The notes under the pieces are model-generated. The model was not told where the DNA came from. It was given only the letters and a program-made list of their open reading frames with translations, and did not search any database. Source: Clostridiales bacterium (GTDB lineage: Bacteria; Bacillota; Clostridia; Oscillospirales; Oscillospiraceae). Taken from it: a DNA stretch of 63,336 nt. Positions 42,391 to 50,745 of the stretch are shown one piece after another; the stretch's first letter is position 1, and the number at the start of each line of letters is the position of its first letter. Location of the stretch: NCBI GenBank assembly GCA_022787565.1, contig JALFVN010000011.1, positions 1 to 63,336 on the forward strand, written 5' to 3'. The position numbers were made by a program, and so were the translations under genes.

Positions 42391-43383
42391 ATGGCATACG
42401 ACGGCAAGCTTCTGGCCAGAGCCAGAGCACAACTGGACATTATCCGCAGCGACAACCAGGCGGAGCATCAGCGCCGTCTCAGTCTGGTATACGCCCGTGC
42501 GCCGGAGATCCGGCGCATAGACGAGACCATGCGCCGCCAGATGACGGAACTTGTGCGGCTGACCATCTCCCGTCCCGCGGATCTGAAGGCGCGGCTGGCC
42601 GCGCTGGAAAAGGACAACCTGGATATTCAGGTGCGCCGGGCGGAGCTGCTGGTGGAAAACGGCTGGCCGGTGGAATATCTGGACGACATTTACTCCTGCC
42701 CCAAATGCCGGGACACCGGCGTATATGAGGGCGGGGTCTGTTCCTGCCTGGAAAAGCTGTATAACAAAGAGCTGACAAAAGAGCTGGGCACCCTGCTGCA
42801 GCACGGGGACGAGAGCTTCGCGCGCTTTGACCTGAATTATTACGACGCGTCCCCCGTCAACGGCGTCTCCCCCCGGGAGACCATGACCATGGTGCTGGAA
42901 GCCTGCCGCAAATTTGCGGACAATTTCCCCGCCGTATCGGCAAACCTGCTGTTTCAGGGCGGCACCGGGCTGGGCAAGACCTTTCTTTCCGCCTGTATCG
43001 CCAGAGTGGTGGCGGGCAAGGGCTTTTCCGTCTGCTACGACTCCGCCTCCGCCGCGCTGGGCGCTTTCGAGCTTCAGAAATTCTCCCGGGATCCGGAGGA
43101 AAGCGAAGCTGCCTCCGCCAGAGTGCGGCGTATGCTGGACTGTGACCTGATGATCCTGGATGATCTGGGAACCGAGATGGTCAGCTCCGTCTCTGCAAGC
43201 GCTCTGTATACTCTTTTGAATACCCGGCTGGTAAACGGGAATAAAATGATTATCAGCACCAACTGCTCCGACGAGGAGCTGCTGAAAAAGTACACCCCGC
43301 AGATCTACTCCCGCATCAAGGGGGAGTTTCTGCGCCTGCCCTTTGTGGGGCGGGATATCAGGCTGATCCGGAAAGGAGTATAA
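42391..43383 (+). CDS. DnaI/DnaC-like helicase-loader ATPase
   Basis: A 330-aa protein. An N-terminal helical part leads to a Cys-rich zinc site (CPKCRDTG...CSC, about residues 105-121), then an AAA+ ATPase with Walker A GGTGLGKTFLS (about 190) and Walker B DLMILDDLGTE (about 250). This is the DnaI arrangement. It would load the replicative helicase together with the DnaD protein upstream. Confidence 0.9.
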   Translation: MAYDGKLLARARAQLDIIRSDNQAEHQRRLSLVYARAPEIRRIDETMRRQMTELVRLTISRPADLKARLAALEKDNLDIQVRRAELLVENGWPVEYLDDIYSCPKCRDTGVYEGGVCSCLEKLYNKELTKELGTLLQHGDESFARFDLNYYDASPVNGVSPRETMTMVLEACRKFADNFPAVSANLLFQGGTGLGKTFLSACIARVVAGKGFSVCYDSASAALGAFELQKFSRDPEESEAASARVRRMLDCDLMILDDLGTEMVSSVSASALYTLLNTRLVNGNKMIISTNCSDEELLKKYTPQIYSRIKGEFLRLPFVGRDIRLIRKGV

Positions 43384-43386
43384 ACC

Positions 43387-44412
43387 ATGCAGCACGAGAT
43401 CACCGAAGCGATTCCCCTGCTGGATGAGCAGGGCAATCTGAACCAGGCGGGCTACGCCAAAAAGCTTCTGCCTGTCTACCGGCGGGACAGCATAAAGGTC
43501 GGCAAAACCCGCATCAAGGAATGGGACTACTACCTTGTGAACAACGGCCGCTTCGCTCTGGGCCTTACCGTAGACGACAACGGCTATATGGGACTGGACT
43601 CCATCTCCCTTCTGAATTTTGAAGAGGGCTGGGAGATCACCAAAAGCCCCATGAGCTTTATGCCTCTGGGCCGGCGCAAGATGCCGGAGACCTCCGCCGT
43701 GGGCGATGTGAAGCACGCCGGAGCCCACCACAGCATCAGCTTTATCAATGACGGCAGCGGAAAGCGTGTGCTCTCCGCCAGGATGAGCGATTTCGGCCCC
43801 GAGGGGCTGCTCTGCGCCAACATTGAGCTGACGGACGAGCCGGAGGAGAGCATGGTCATCTGCACGCCCTTCGACAGGGCCGGGCATTTCTATTTCAACC
43901 AGAAAATCAACTGCATGCGCGCCAGCGGCCAGGTCTATTACGGCGGCCGCTGCTATGAGTTCGACCCGGCGGAGAGCTTCGCCGTTCTGGACTGGGGCCG
44001 GGGCGTGTGGACCTATCACAACACCTGGTACTGGGGCTCCGCCTCCTACCATGTGGACGGAGTGCCCTTCGGCTGGAACATCGGCTACGGCTTCGGCGAC
44101 ACCTCCGCCGCCAGCGAGAACATGCTCTTTTACGACGGCAAGGCCCACAAGCTGAGCCAGGTGAAATTCAACATTCCGGGAGACGAAAAGGACTTCCTTT
44201 CCCCCTGGACCTTCACCTCAGACGACGGGCGCTTTGAGATGGACTTCCGGCCCGTACTGGACCGGGCCTCCTGCACCGATATCAAGCTCATCAAATCCGA
44301 CCAGCACCAGGTATTCGGCCGTTTCACCGGGAAAGCCGTACTGGACGACGGCCGGGTGATTGAGATAAAAGACTTTCCCGGCTTTGCCGAAAAGGTGGAG
44401 AACAAGTGGTAA
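43387..44412 (+). CDS. DUF2804 family protein
   Basis: A 341-aa soluble protein of the DUF2804 family. It is rich in Trp and aromatic residues (WDYYLVNNGRFALGL, WGRGVWTYHNTWYWGSA). The fold resembles lipocalin-like beta-barrels, but no function is established. It starts 3 nt after the loader gene, so it is in the same transcript. The reading frame continues open after its stop codon into the small ORF described next. Confidence 0.82.
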   Translation: MQHEITEAIPLLDEQGNLNQAGYAKKLLPVYRRDSIKVGKTRIKEWDYYLVNNGRFALGLTVDDNGYMGLDSISLLNFEEGWEITKSPMSFMPLGRRKMPETSAVGDVKHAGAHHSISFINDGSGKRVLSARMSDFGPEGLLCANIELTDEPEESMVICTPFDRAGHFYFNQKINCMRASGQVYYGGRCYEFDPAESFAVLDWGRGVWTYHNTWYWGSASYHVDGVPFGWNIGYGFGDTSAASENMLFYDGKAHKLSQVKFNIPGDEKDFLSPWTFTSDDGRFEMDFRPVLDRASCTDIKLIKSDQHQVFGRFTGKAVLDDGRVIEIKDFPGFAEKVENKW

Positions 44413-44583
44413 AGTCCGGCATCGCTCTATAAAGGAAGGATGCTCTTTGGTGAAGCTGAACCGGACGCGGGTGACCCATGGAGTCTGACCCTCCAACAAA
44501 AACAGAGGGACGCAAAGGGAAAAAGCAGCGAGACGGTCACAAAAAAGCATCCGTCCGGCCATCATGCCGGCATTAATCTATAA
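44413..44583 (+). other. Small in-frame ORF overlapping a foldable RNA region
   Basis: ATG at 44440, right after AAAGGAAGG, opens 47 codons to a TAA at 44581-44583, in the same frame as the DUF2804 gene ended by a TAA at 44410-44412. The peptide begins MLFGEAEPDAGDPWS and ends HHAGINL; no family was recognised. The same DNA can fold: GGATGC (44438-44443) with GCATCC (44547-44552), GGGTGACC with GGTCAC inside, and CCCTC with GAGGG innermost. It could be a small gene, a structured RNA or a readthrough tail. Confidence 0.35.
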
Positions 44584-44586
44584 AAG

Positions 44587-44639
44587 ACGCCCAAAAGGTG
44601 CTGGAGCGCAAACTCCAACACCTTTTTGTGTTTGGGCGT
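44587..44639. terminator. Bidirectional terminator between DUF2804 and the iron repressor
   Basis: Nested stems: outer ACGCCCAAA with TTTGGGCGT, inner AAGGTG with CACCTT and TGGAG with CTCCA. It lies between convergent genes. Confidence 0.8.
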
Positions 44640-44645
44640 ATTCTC

Positions 44646-45014
44646 TTATTCCTTTCCGGCGTGTTTTTTTATGGCCCGGAAGGTCTCCTCGCTGATCACA
44701 TGCTCGATCTTGCAGGCGTCCTCCGCCGCTACTTCGGGATCAACGCCGATATGGACAAAAAACTCCGTCAGCATCTGGTGCCGCTCGTAGGTCCGCTCCG
44801 CCACGCGGCGTCCCTCATCCGTCAGCGTCAGATAGCCGTTCGGATCCATCTCCAGATAGCCGCCGCTTTTCAGCAGGCCCACAGCGCGGCTGACGCTGGG
44901 CTTGGAATAGCCCATGTAATCCGCCACATCAATGGAGCGCACCGGCTTTCCCTTTAACGACAATATGAGTATCGTTTCCAGATACATCTCTCCCGATTCC
45001 TGCAGCTGCATCAT
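44646..45014 (-). CDS. DtxR family metal-dependent repressor, iron-type ligands, short form
   Basis: A 122-aa protein: winged helix (residues about 5-65, including SIDVADYMGYSKPSVSRAVGLL) and helical dimerisation domain. Residues matching the DtxR/IdeR ancillary and primary sites are seen: Met10 (GEMYLETI), His79, Cys101, Glu104 and His105 (DACKIEHVIS). MntR-type Mn regulators have Asp and Glu where this has Met10 and Cys101, so iron is the likelier signal. The SH3-like C-terminal domain of classical DtxR is absent. Start may be either of two adjacent ATGs. Confidence 0.88.
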   Translation of the reverse strand: MMQLQESGEMYLETILILSLKGKPVRSIDVADYMGYSKPSVSRAVGLLKSGGYLEMDPNGYLTLTDEGRRVAERTYERHQMLTEFFVHIGVDPEVAAEDACKIEHVISEETFRAIKKHAGKE

Positions 45015-45036
45015 GACCGCCTCCTTTTTTCAGCCA

Positions 45037-45065
45037 AGAGTACCACATTTCCGCCCTACTTTCAA
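45037..45065 (-). promoter_or_regulatory. Promoter of the DtxR-family gene
   Basis: On the minus strand, TTGAAA (45060-45065), 17-nt spacer and TACTCT (45037-45042) with a TGG extended -10. GGAGG follows before the start. Confidence 0.5.
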
Positions 45066-45128
45066 GTATTGCCCTGTCCTATCGAAAGAATCTTAAACAA
45101 AAAACAAACAAAAACCTTCAAATTCCAC

Positions 45129-45157
45129 TTGTAATAAATTTGGTTTCCCTGTATAAT
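45129..45157 (+). promoter_or_regulatory. Promoter of the acyltransferase-fold gene
   Basis: TTGTAA (45129-45134), 17-nt spacer, perfect TATAAT (45152-45157). The roughly 110-nt leader that follows can form two hairpins: GGGAA/TTCCC near 45211-45229 and CGGCGTG with CACGCCG at 45234-45250. Confidence 0.7.
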
Positions 45158-45276
45158 AACAATGCTTAAAAAATTGGAACCAAATCCAGGCAGAGAGAAA
45201 CGCGGGAAGCACCGCTTTCCCTGTTTTGAAACGGCGTGCCGCACGCCGAAGAATCTGCGGCAGAAGGGAGAACAAT

Positions 45277-46155
45277 ATGGCAAGATATAGACGCCAGTTT
45301 GGCGACAGAAAAGAAGGCAGGCTCCTCCGCTCCCTTCCCGCCTTCAACCGTTTCATGCCTTTTATCATGCCTGTGCGCAACGACGCCTGCAATCAGTATG
45401 AGGAGAGCTTTGAGGTTACAAACGTTGACCGCCGCCTGCGCAGGCTGCGTGTGGACGGCTACAAAGGGATCGGTATACTCCATTTCCTGATCGCCGCCTA
45501 CATCCGGGGCGTGTCCATGCTGCCCGGAATCAACCGTTTTGTGGTGGGCCGCCGCATTTACGCCAGAAACAATATTGAGGTAGTCATGACGGTAAAGCGC
45601 ACCATCGCTCTCGGCGCGCCGGAGACCACCATCAAGGTCCAGTTTGAGCCTACGGATACCATTTTCGACGTTTACCGCAAGATGAACGAGAAGATCGAGG
45701 AGATCAAATCCAACGAGGGGAACAACAACACCGAGGACGTGGCGGAAGCCCTGTCCCGGCTACCCCGTTTCCTGCTCCGTTTTGCCATTCTCCTTCTCCG
45801 TATCATGGACTACTTCGGCTGGCTGCCTGAGGCCCTCACCGACGCAAGCCCCTTCCACGGCTCCATGATCATCACGGATCTGGGTTCACTTCGCATCGGG
45901 CCCATCTACCACCACATCTACAATTTCGGCACCCTGCCCGTCTTTATCGCTTTCGGCGCCAAGCGCCATGCCTATGAACTTGACCGGCATGGCAACATGG
46001 TGGATCACAAATATGTGGACTGCAAGATGGTCATGGACGAGCGCACTGTGGACGGCCACTATTACGCCCAGTTCCTCCAGGCCTACCGCTACATTTTCCA
46101 GCACCCCGAGATCCTTGAGACTCCCCCCACAAGAGTCATGGAGGATGTCCGCTGA
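45277..46155 (+). CDS. CoA-acyltransferase-fold protein (2-oxoacid dehydrogenase E2 catalytic-domain-like), catalytic His replaced
   Basis: A 292-aa protein starting behind AAGGGAG. The C-terminal two-thirds resembles the E2/CAT catalytic fold: GSMIITDLGSLRIGPIYHHIYNFGTLPVFIAFG corresponds to the E2 beta-strand core, and MVMDERTVDGHYYAQFL to the HxxxDG active-site motif. Here the motif reads E255-R-T-V-D259-G260, with Glu in the His position. There is no lipoyl or subunit-binding domain. It has its own promoter and terminator. Activity and substrate are unknown; a ligand-binding or altered-chemistry role is possible. Confidence 0.72.
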   Translation: MARYRRQFGDRKEGRLLRSLPAFNRFMPFIMPVRNDACNQYEESFEVTNVDRRLRRLRVDGYKGIGILHFLIAAYIRGVSMLPGINRFVVGRRIYARNNIEVVMTVKRTIALGAPETTIKVQFEPTDTIFDVYRKMNEKIEEIKSNEGNNNTEDVAEALSRLPRFLLRFAILLLRIMDYFGWLPEALTDASPFHGSMIITDLGSLRIGPIYHHIYNFGTLPVFIAFGAKRHAYELDRHGNMVDHKYVDCKMVMDERTVDGHYYAQFLQAYRYIFQHPEILETPPTRVMEDVR

Positions 46156-46243
46156 ACAGAAAAAGACTCCCGGACCTTTCTCCGGCGTTTCATGGGGTCA
46201 ATTTGTGAATCTGCCCCAATAAGTGAATATTTTTTCTTTGAAA

Positions 46244-46273
46244 GGAGGCTGTGTTTCGGTACAGCCTCCCTTT
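46244..46273 (+). terminator. Terminator hairpin after the acyltransferase-fold gene
   Basis: GGAGGCTGT (46244-46252) pairs with ACAGCCTCC (46261-46269), loop of eight, then TTTT. It lies about 90 nt past the stop codon. Confidence 0.75.
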
Positions 46274-46406
46274 TCTGTTCATGCGACCTCATCGGGTATC
46301 TGCTCAGCCGCAGTCCAAGCAATAGACTAATCCAGAGAAAATATTCTGCTCTGCCATATGCGCTTAAAACTCCTGCGTCAGCGGCACCCAATGCTCATCA
46401 GCCATA

Positions 46407-47726
46407 TTATTCCGCAATGCGGTACTTCTGCTGTTTGCCGGAACCTTCTTTGATCAGGAGACCTTTCTCGACCATATCCCGCAGAATCAAGATCGCGGTC
46501 GCCTGAGATACTTTCAACTCTGCTTCCACATCTTTGCGAACGATGTATCCCAGCTTTTCGGCCAAACGGAGCAGTATTTCCTGCCGTTCTGCTTTATCAG
46601 CGACCTTCAATGGGGCTGTAGCGGTTACATCTTTTCGAGCACCTGCAAAGTTGATGTTAGGTAGTGTAATTTTGAAGGCGTTATCTGTAACCTCAAACTG
46701 CGGCTTTGCAGCGCAGTCGGCGTAGCTCTCATAAATTTTCAGAATACCAGTGCCGTAAGCTTCAATTAGTTTCAGCCGATAAAATGCATTGGCCAAATTT
46801 GGATTACGGAGCACAGATACACCGAGCATAATATCGTCAAAAGTAAGGCCGCGAACCAGACCGCCAATGGTCACAAACTCAATACGGTCATCGAAGATGC
46901 TGATCAGCGTGGAGCCGCTGAAGCTGTAATCACGATGGGTGATGGCGTTGAGCAATGCTTCGCGTAACGCCTCGCTGGGATAATCCCGCCTGTCAATGCG
47001 TTCCAGCCCTTCAAATTCCGCGCGGGTTCGGTTGAACTGATCAATGTAGGAATAGGCATCCTCCAACTGCGTGAGCAAAGAGCCGCTCAACTCCTTGCGG
47101 TCACGGAACACGCTTTTCTTGCTGCCATCAAATACAGCCAGCTTGATGGTATGAACGCATTGATCAGATAGCAGCATACCAAGGTTGGTGTAGGTACCGT
47201 CGGAGCCGATGATGTTCAGCGTGCGCTTCTGCTGATCACCAAAAGGAAGACTGCGCTTTGCAAAATAACTTTCCGTTTTTTCAAAGGTCAACTGCTGATT
47301 GATGGAACGAGCATCCTCGTAACGGTCGCCGCTCGTCTCCTTGATCATATTCAGTATGGCTGTCTCAGAAGCGGGAACGGAGGATGCACTCTGGCGAACA
47401 TACACGCCCTCCGGCCGAATACCCTTTCCGGAGAGGTAATAGGGTCGGGCAGTACCTCTCTGGACAGCAATAACCACAACAGCTTTTCCTTCCATAGTTT
47501 CAACTGCGCACTCGGTAAACATGGTAATATCCGGACGAATTGAATCCCGGATCATATTGGTGACACGAAGCATGGTTTCGTCGGGTTTTTCGACACCTTG
47601 GACGCTTCCGTTATCATCAATGCCAATATATATTTTGCCGCCGTCCGTATTTGCAAAGGCAACTACCGCATATTTGATATCATCCATGTACTCACGCTTA
47701 AATTCCGTGGTCTTATTCTCAATCAT
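46407..47726 (-). CDS. AlbA_2 (Schlafen-like) domain transcriptional regulator
   Basis: A 439-aa protein. The N-terminal AlbA_2/Schlafen domain starts TTEFKREYMDDIKYAVVAFANTDGGKIYIGIDD (about 4-36). The middle part holds a GHKL-like HATPase_c_4 region (LREALLNAITHRDYSFSG), and the C-terminus has a winged helix (about 385-435, including GYIVRKDVEAELKVSQATAILILRDMVEKG). Such proteins are frequent accessory regulators in gut Bacillota. A strong palindrome overlaps its promoter, suggesting autoregulation. It stands alone between unrelated genes, so recent gain is possible. Confidence 0.88.
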   Translation of the reverse strand: MIENKTTEFKREYMDDIKYAVVAFANTDGGKIYIGIDDNGSVQGVEKPDETMLRVTNMIRDSIRPDITMFTECAVETMEGKAVVVIAVQRGTARPYYLSGKGIRPEGVYVRQSASSVPASETAILNMIKETSGDRYEDARSINQQLTFEKTESYFAKRSLPFGDQQKRTLNIIGSDGTYTNLGMLLSDQCVHTIKLAVFDGSKKSVFRDRKELSGSLLTQLEDAYSYIDQFNRTRAEFEGLERIDRRDYPSEALREALLNAITHRDYSFSGSTLISIFDDRIEFVTIGGLVRGLTFDDIMLGVSVLRNPNLANAFYRLKLIEAYGTGILKIYESYADCAAKPQFEVTDNAFKITLPNINFAGARKDVTATAPLKVADKAERQEILLRLAEKLGYIVRKDVEAELKVSQATAILILRDMVEKGLLIKEGSGKQQKYRIAE

Positions 47727-47750
47727 AAAACAGCCCCCGTTCTAATATGC

Positions 47751-47790
47751 TTTCTAATAATTATTATAAAGATTATTAGAAAGAAATCAA
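47751..47790 (-). promoter_or_regulatory. Promoter with 11-bp inverted-repeat operator for the AlbA_2 gene
   Basis: TTTCTAATAAT (47751-47761) and ATTATTAGAAA (47772-47782) are perfect inverted copies around a 10-nt centre. Within and beside them lies a minus-strand promoter: TTGATT (47785-47790), 16-nt spacer, TATAAT (47763-47768). A protein bound to the palindrome would block the -10 box. Confidence 0.7.
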
Positions 47791-48042
47791 GAGCAAAAAG
47801 AATATGTTTTTGCATCATGCTGTCGATTGCACTGCAACAGCAAAACACGGCTGCTATCGCGTTTACAATCACAAATTTATCCATGTACATGATATTGGAC
47901 ATAAACGAGAATAGCCACAAGCCATCGAATGATGACTTGCGGCTATTTCATTTGTTCCGTACCGGTAGTTCCCATGGGAGTTCATTTCGTTTCCCTATAT
48001 GATGGAGCACTTCCGCCCGGGAGAATTTTTGGTTCGGAATGA
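47791..48042. other. Intergenic region downstream of murC
   Basis: No gene recognised. Around 47911-47951 AATAGCC-A-CAAG can pair with CTTG-C-GGCTATT, a hairpin that could terminate murC transcripts running leftwards. The remainder is A/T-rich without further structure that I can see. Confidence 0.4.
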
Positions 48043-49410
48043 TTATTTTGTGATGTTCTCGCCGATTTTATATACGTCGCCTGCGCCGACAGTCAGGATA
48101 ATGTCTCCCGGCTGGGCAATGCGGCGAAGGGCCGTCTCCAATTCGGTGAAGGTGGGGAAGAACAGCGCGCCGTCCACCTCTTCCGCCAGCGCCGAGGAGG
48201 AGATGCCAATGGTGTTCTGCTCCCGTGCGGCAAAGATCTCCGCCAGCAGCAGTACGTTTGGCCGTTTGAGCTGCTCCACAAAATCGTTGAACAGGGCGGC
48301 GGTGCGGCTGTAGGTATGGGGCTGGAATACCAGGATGCTGCGCTTGTAGTTCAGCTTTTCCACCGTGTCCAGCAGGGCCTTCAGCTCGCCGGGGTGATGG
48401 GCATAATCGTCGTACACATCGGCCCCGTTGAATTTTCCCTTGAACTCAAAGCGGCGGCCTGCGCCGTTGAAGCCCGCAAGGCCATATTTTACCGCGTTGG
48501 GCCGAACGCCCAGGCAAATGGCGGCGGCGGTGGCCGCAAGGGCATTCTTCACGTTGTGCACGCCGGGAACGTGAAGGGTCACATCGGTGAATTTCTTTCC
48601 CTTGTACATCACGTTGAAGTGGGAATTTGCCCCCAGATAGGTGATGTCTTCCGCGTATACGTCCGCATTGGGGCCCAGACCGAAGGTCATGATCTTCCTG
48701 CCGATGCCGCTGACCGCGTCCATGGTGTTCTGATCGTCCGCGTTTGCCACAATGCAGCCGTCTTCCGGGGTGCGGCAGGCGAACTCCCGGAAAGAGTGCT
48801 TCACATCCTCCAGGTCCTTGAAAAAGTCCAGATGGTCCGCCTCGATATTGAGCACCACCGCCACCGTGGGGTGGAAGGACAGGAAGGAGTTATAATATTC
48901 GCAGGCCTCCATGACAATGGTGTTGCCGTGACCTACCCGGTGTCCGGCGTTGAGCAGAGGAAGGGTGCCGCCGATCATCACGGTGGGGTCCTTGTCCGCC
49001 GCCATCAGAATATGGGTACACATGGAGGTCGTGGTGGTCTTTCCGTGGGTGCCGGAGATGCAGAGGGCGTTTGCATAGTCCTTGGAGATGGCGCCCCAGG
49101 CCTGGGTGCGCTCGAATACGGGGATCCCCTTCTCCCGGGCGGTAAGGATCTCCGGGTTATCGTCGTGGACAGCGGCGGTGCGGACCACAAATTCCACATC
49201 GTCGGTGATATTCTCCGCGTGGTGGCCGGAAATGACCCTTATTCCGTGATCGCGCAGATTGCGCACATTCGCCGTCTCGTTCATATCCGAGCCGGTGATG
49301 TTCAGGCCCATACCGCAGAGCACCTCAGCCAGAGAGGACATGGACACACCGCCTATGCCGACAAGATGGCCCCGTCTTCCGGGGGAGAGGAAGTTATCAA
49401 AATCTATCAT
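48043..49410 (-). CDS. murC: UDP-N-acetylmuramate--L-alanine ligase
   Basis: A 455-aa Mur ligase. N-terminal Rossmann GIGGVSMSSLAEVL, ATP loop GTHGKTTTTSMCTHIL (about 110-125), the central EACEYYNSFLSF and the DDYAHHPGE motif of the C-terminal domain. It adds the first residue of the peptidoglycan stem peptide. Monocistronic and divergent from cca. Confidence 0.96.
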   Translation of the reverse strand: MIDFDNFLSPGRRGHLVGIGGVSMSSLAEVLCGMGLNITGSDMNETANVRNLRDHGIRVISGHHAENITDDVEFVVRTAAVHDDNPEILTAREKGIPVFERTQAWGAISKDYANALCISGTHGKTTTTSMCTHILMAADKDPTVMIGGTLPLLNAGHRVGHGNTIVMEACEYYNSFLSFHPTVAVVLNIEADHLDFFKDLEDVKHSFREFACRTPEDGCIVANADDQNTMDAVSGIGRKIMTFGLGPNADVYAEDITYLGANSHFNVMYKGKKFTDVTLHVPGVHNVKNALAATAAAICLGVRPNAVKYGLAGFNGAGRRFEFKGKFNGADVYDDYAHHPGELKALLDTVEKLNYKRSILVFQPHTYSRTAALFNDFVEQLKRPNVLLLAEIFAAREQNTIGISSSALAEEVDGALFFPTFTELETALRRIAQPGDIILTVGAGDVYKIGENITK

Positions 49411-49458
49411 AAAACAAGCTCCAAAATGAGTATTGATGTAGCGCGTTCAAAATGCTAA

Positions 49459-49490
49459 AATACCAATGGTATCGTTGGTATTATAATACC
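49459..49490. promoter_or_regulatory. Cluster of overlapping GGTAT palindromes between murC and cca
   Basis: ATACCAATGGTAT (49460-49472) and GGTATTATAATACC (49477-49490) are each perfect palindromes, and AATACCAA with TTGGTATT (49459-49466, 49475-49482) forms a third, overlapping one. A TATAAT at 49482-49487 lies inside the second. Probably a regulator site that controls one or both divergent genes; the protein is unknown. Confidence 0.5.
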
Positions 49491-49548
49491 CCGGCACCGC
49501 CATTGCAACAGGTTTTTATCCCCCATAATTTCTCAGGAGTGGTTAATC

Positions 49549-50742
49549 ATGGCAAGAATCACGCCGCCGAAATATGTCAAACACATCATGATCACGCTTC
49601 AGGCCCGGGGGCACGCGGTATGCCTTGTGGGCGGCTGTGTGCGTGACATGATCCTTGGCGTACAGCCTCAGGACTGGGATATCTGCACCAGCGCCCTGCC
49701 GGAGCAGGTCATGGAGATCTTCCCCCATTCCCGCCCTACCGGGCTGAAGCACGGCACGGTAACGGTCACAGAGAACGCAAAAAGCGTGGAGGTGACCACC
49801 TTCCGCAGTGAAAGCGAGTATACAGACCACCGCCACCCGGACTCGGTGAGCTTTGTGGGCGATCTCACCGCCGACCTGAGCCGCCGGGATTTTACCATGA
49901 ACGCCATCGCAGTACACACCGACGGCCTTGTGTCCGACCCCTTCGGCGGGATGGACGATATCAAAAACAAGCTGATCCGCTGCGTGGGCGATCCGGAAAA
50001 GCGCTTTGAGGAGGATGCCCTGCGCATGTTCCGGGCCATCCGCTTTTCTGCCCGGCTGGGTTTTGCCATTGACCCGGATACCCGGGCCGCCATCGAAAAA
50101 AAAGCCCCCCTGGCCGCCACCCTGGCCGCGGAAAGAGTCCGGGACGAGGCGGAAAAGATCCTGCTCACCAAACAGCCGGAGCTGATCTTTGATCTGATCA
50201 GCGCCGGGCTTTTGGACCACTATCTGCTCCACCGGCCTTCGGACGACGCCCTGCTTCGGCGAATATCCGCCCTCCCCCGGAAAGCGCTGCCCCGCTGGGC
50301 TGCGTTCTGCCGCATTCTCCAGCAAAGCGGCTGCATCAGCAGCCCCACAGATTTTCTCCTGTCCCTCCGGCTGGACAGCCGCACCATACGCTGCTGCGCC
50401 GATTGCGCCGCGCTGCTGGAGCAGGCCCCGCCGGGCAGCAGCGTGGAGTGGAAAAGGCTGCTCTCCCGCAAGGGGGTAGATACCGTGACCTGCGCTGCCC
50501 AGTGCAGCGACGCGCTCCGCGGCGGTGAGAGTCAGAAGGCGCTGAAGGCCGTGCTGAAAAGCGGCGAATGTTTTTCCATGAAGCATCTGGCCGTCACGGG
50601 AGACGACCTGCTGGCGCTGGGCATACACGGGCGGCAGCTGGGCGAAATGCTCAAATTCCTGCTGGACTATGTGATGGAATACCCGGAGAACAACAGGCGG
50701 GAGCTGCTTTTGTCCCTGGCAAAATATTCTGAGGAGAGCTGA
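49549..50742 (+). CDS. cca: CCA-adding tRNA nucleotidyltransferase
   Basis: A 397-aa class II enzyme. The nucleotidyltransferase head has LVGGCVRDMILGVQPQDWDICTSA (metal-binding DxD), followed by DLSRRDFTMNAIA and the neck motif DALRMFRAIRFSARLGF. It builds or repairs the CCA end of tRNA. No HD domain is seen. Heads a four-gene rightward unit. Confidence 0.94.
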   Translation: MARITPPKYVKHIMITLQARGHAVCLVGGCVRDMILGVQPQDWDICTSALPEQVMEIFPHSRPTGLKHGTVTVTENAKSVEVTTFRSESEYTDHRHPDSVSFVGDLTADLSRRDFTMNAIAVHTDGLVSDPFGGMDDIKNKLIRCVGDPEKRFEEDALRMFRAIRFSARLGFAIDPDTRAAIEKKAPLAATLAAERVRDEAEKILLTKQPELIFDLISAGLLDHYLLHRPSDDALLRRISALPRKALPRWAAFCRILQQSGCISSPTDFLLSLRLDSRTIRCCADCAALLEQAPPGSSVEWKRLLSRKGVDTVTCAAQCSDALRGGESQKALKAVLKSGECFSMKHLAVTGDDLLALGIHGRQLGEMLKFLLDYVMEYPENNRRELLLSLAKYSEES

Positions 50743-50745
50743 ACC

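Noticed and set aside
41668-44148. An 826-codon open frame on the minus strand
   Set aside because: Antisense to dnaD, dnaC and DUF2804; shadow of G/C-rich codons.
44413-44570. Known riboswitch (Mn yybP-ykoY, c-di-GMP, cobalamin, lysine, THF) next to the metal repressor
   Set aside because: I compared remembered consensus cores and found none that fit; the fold is reported without a class.
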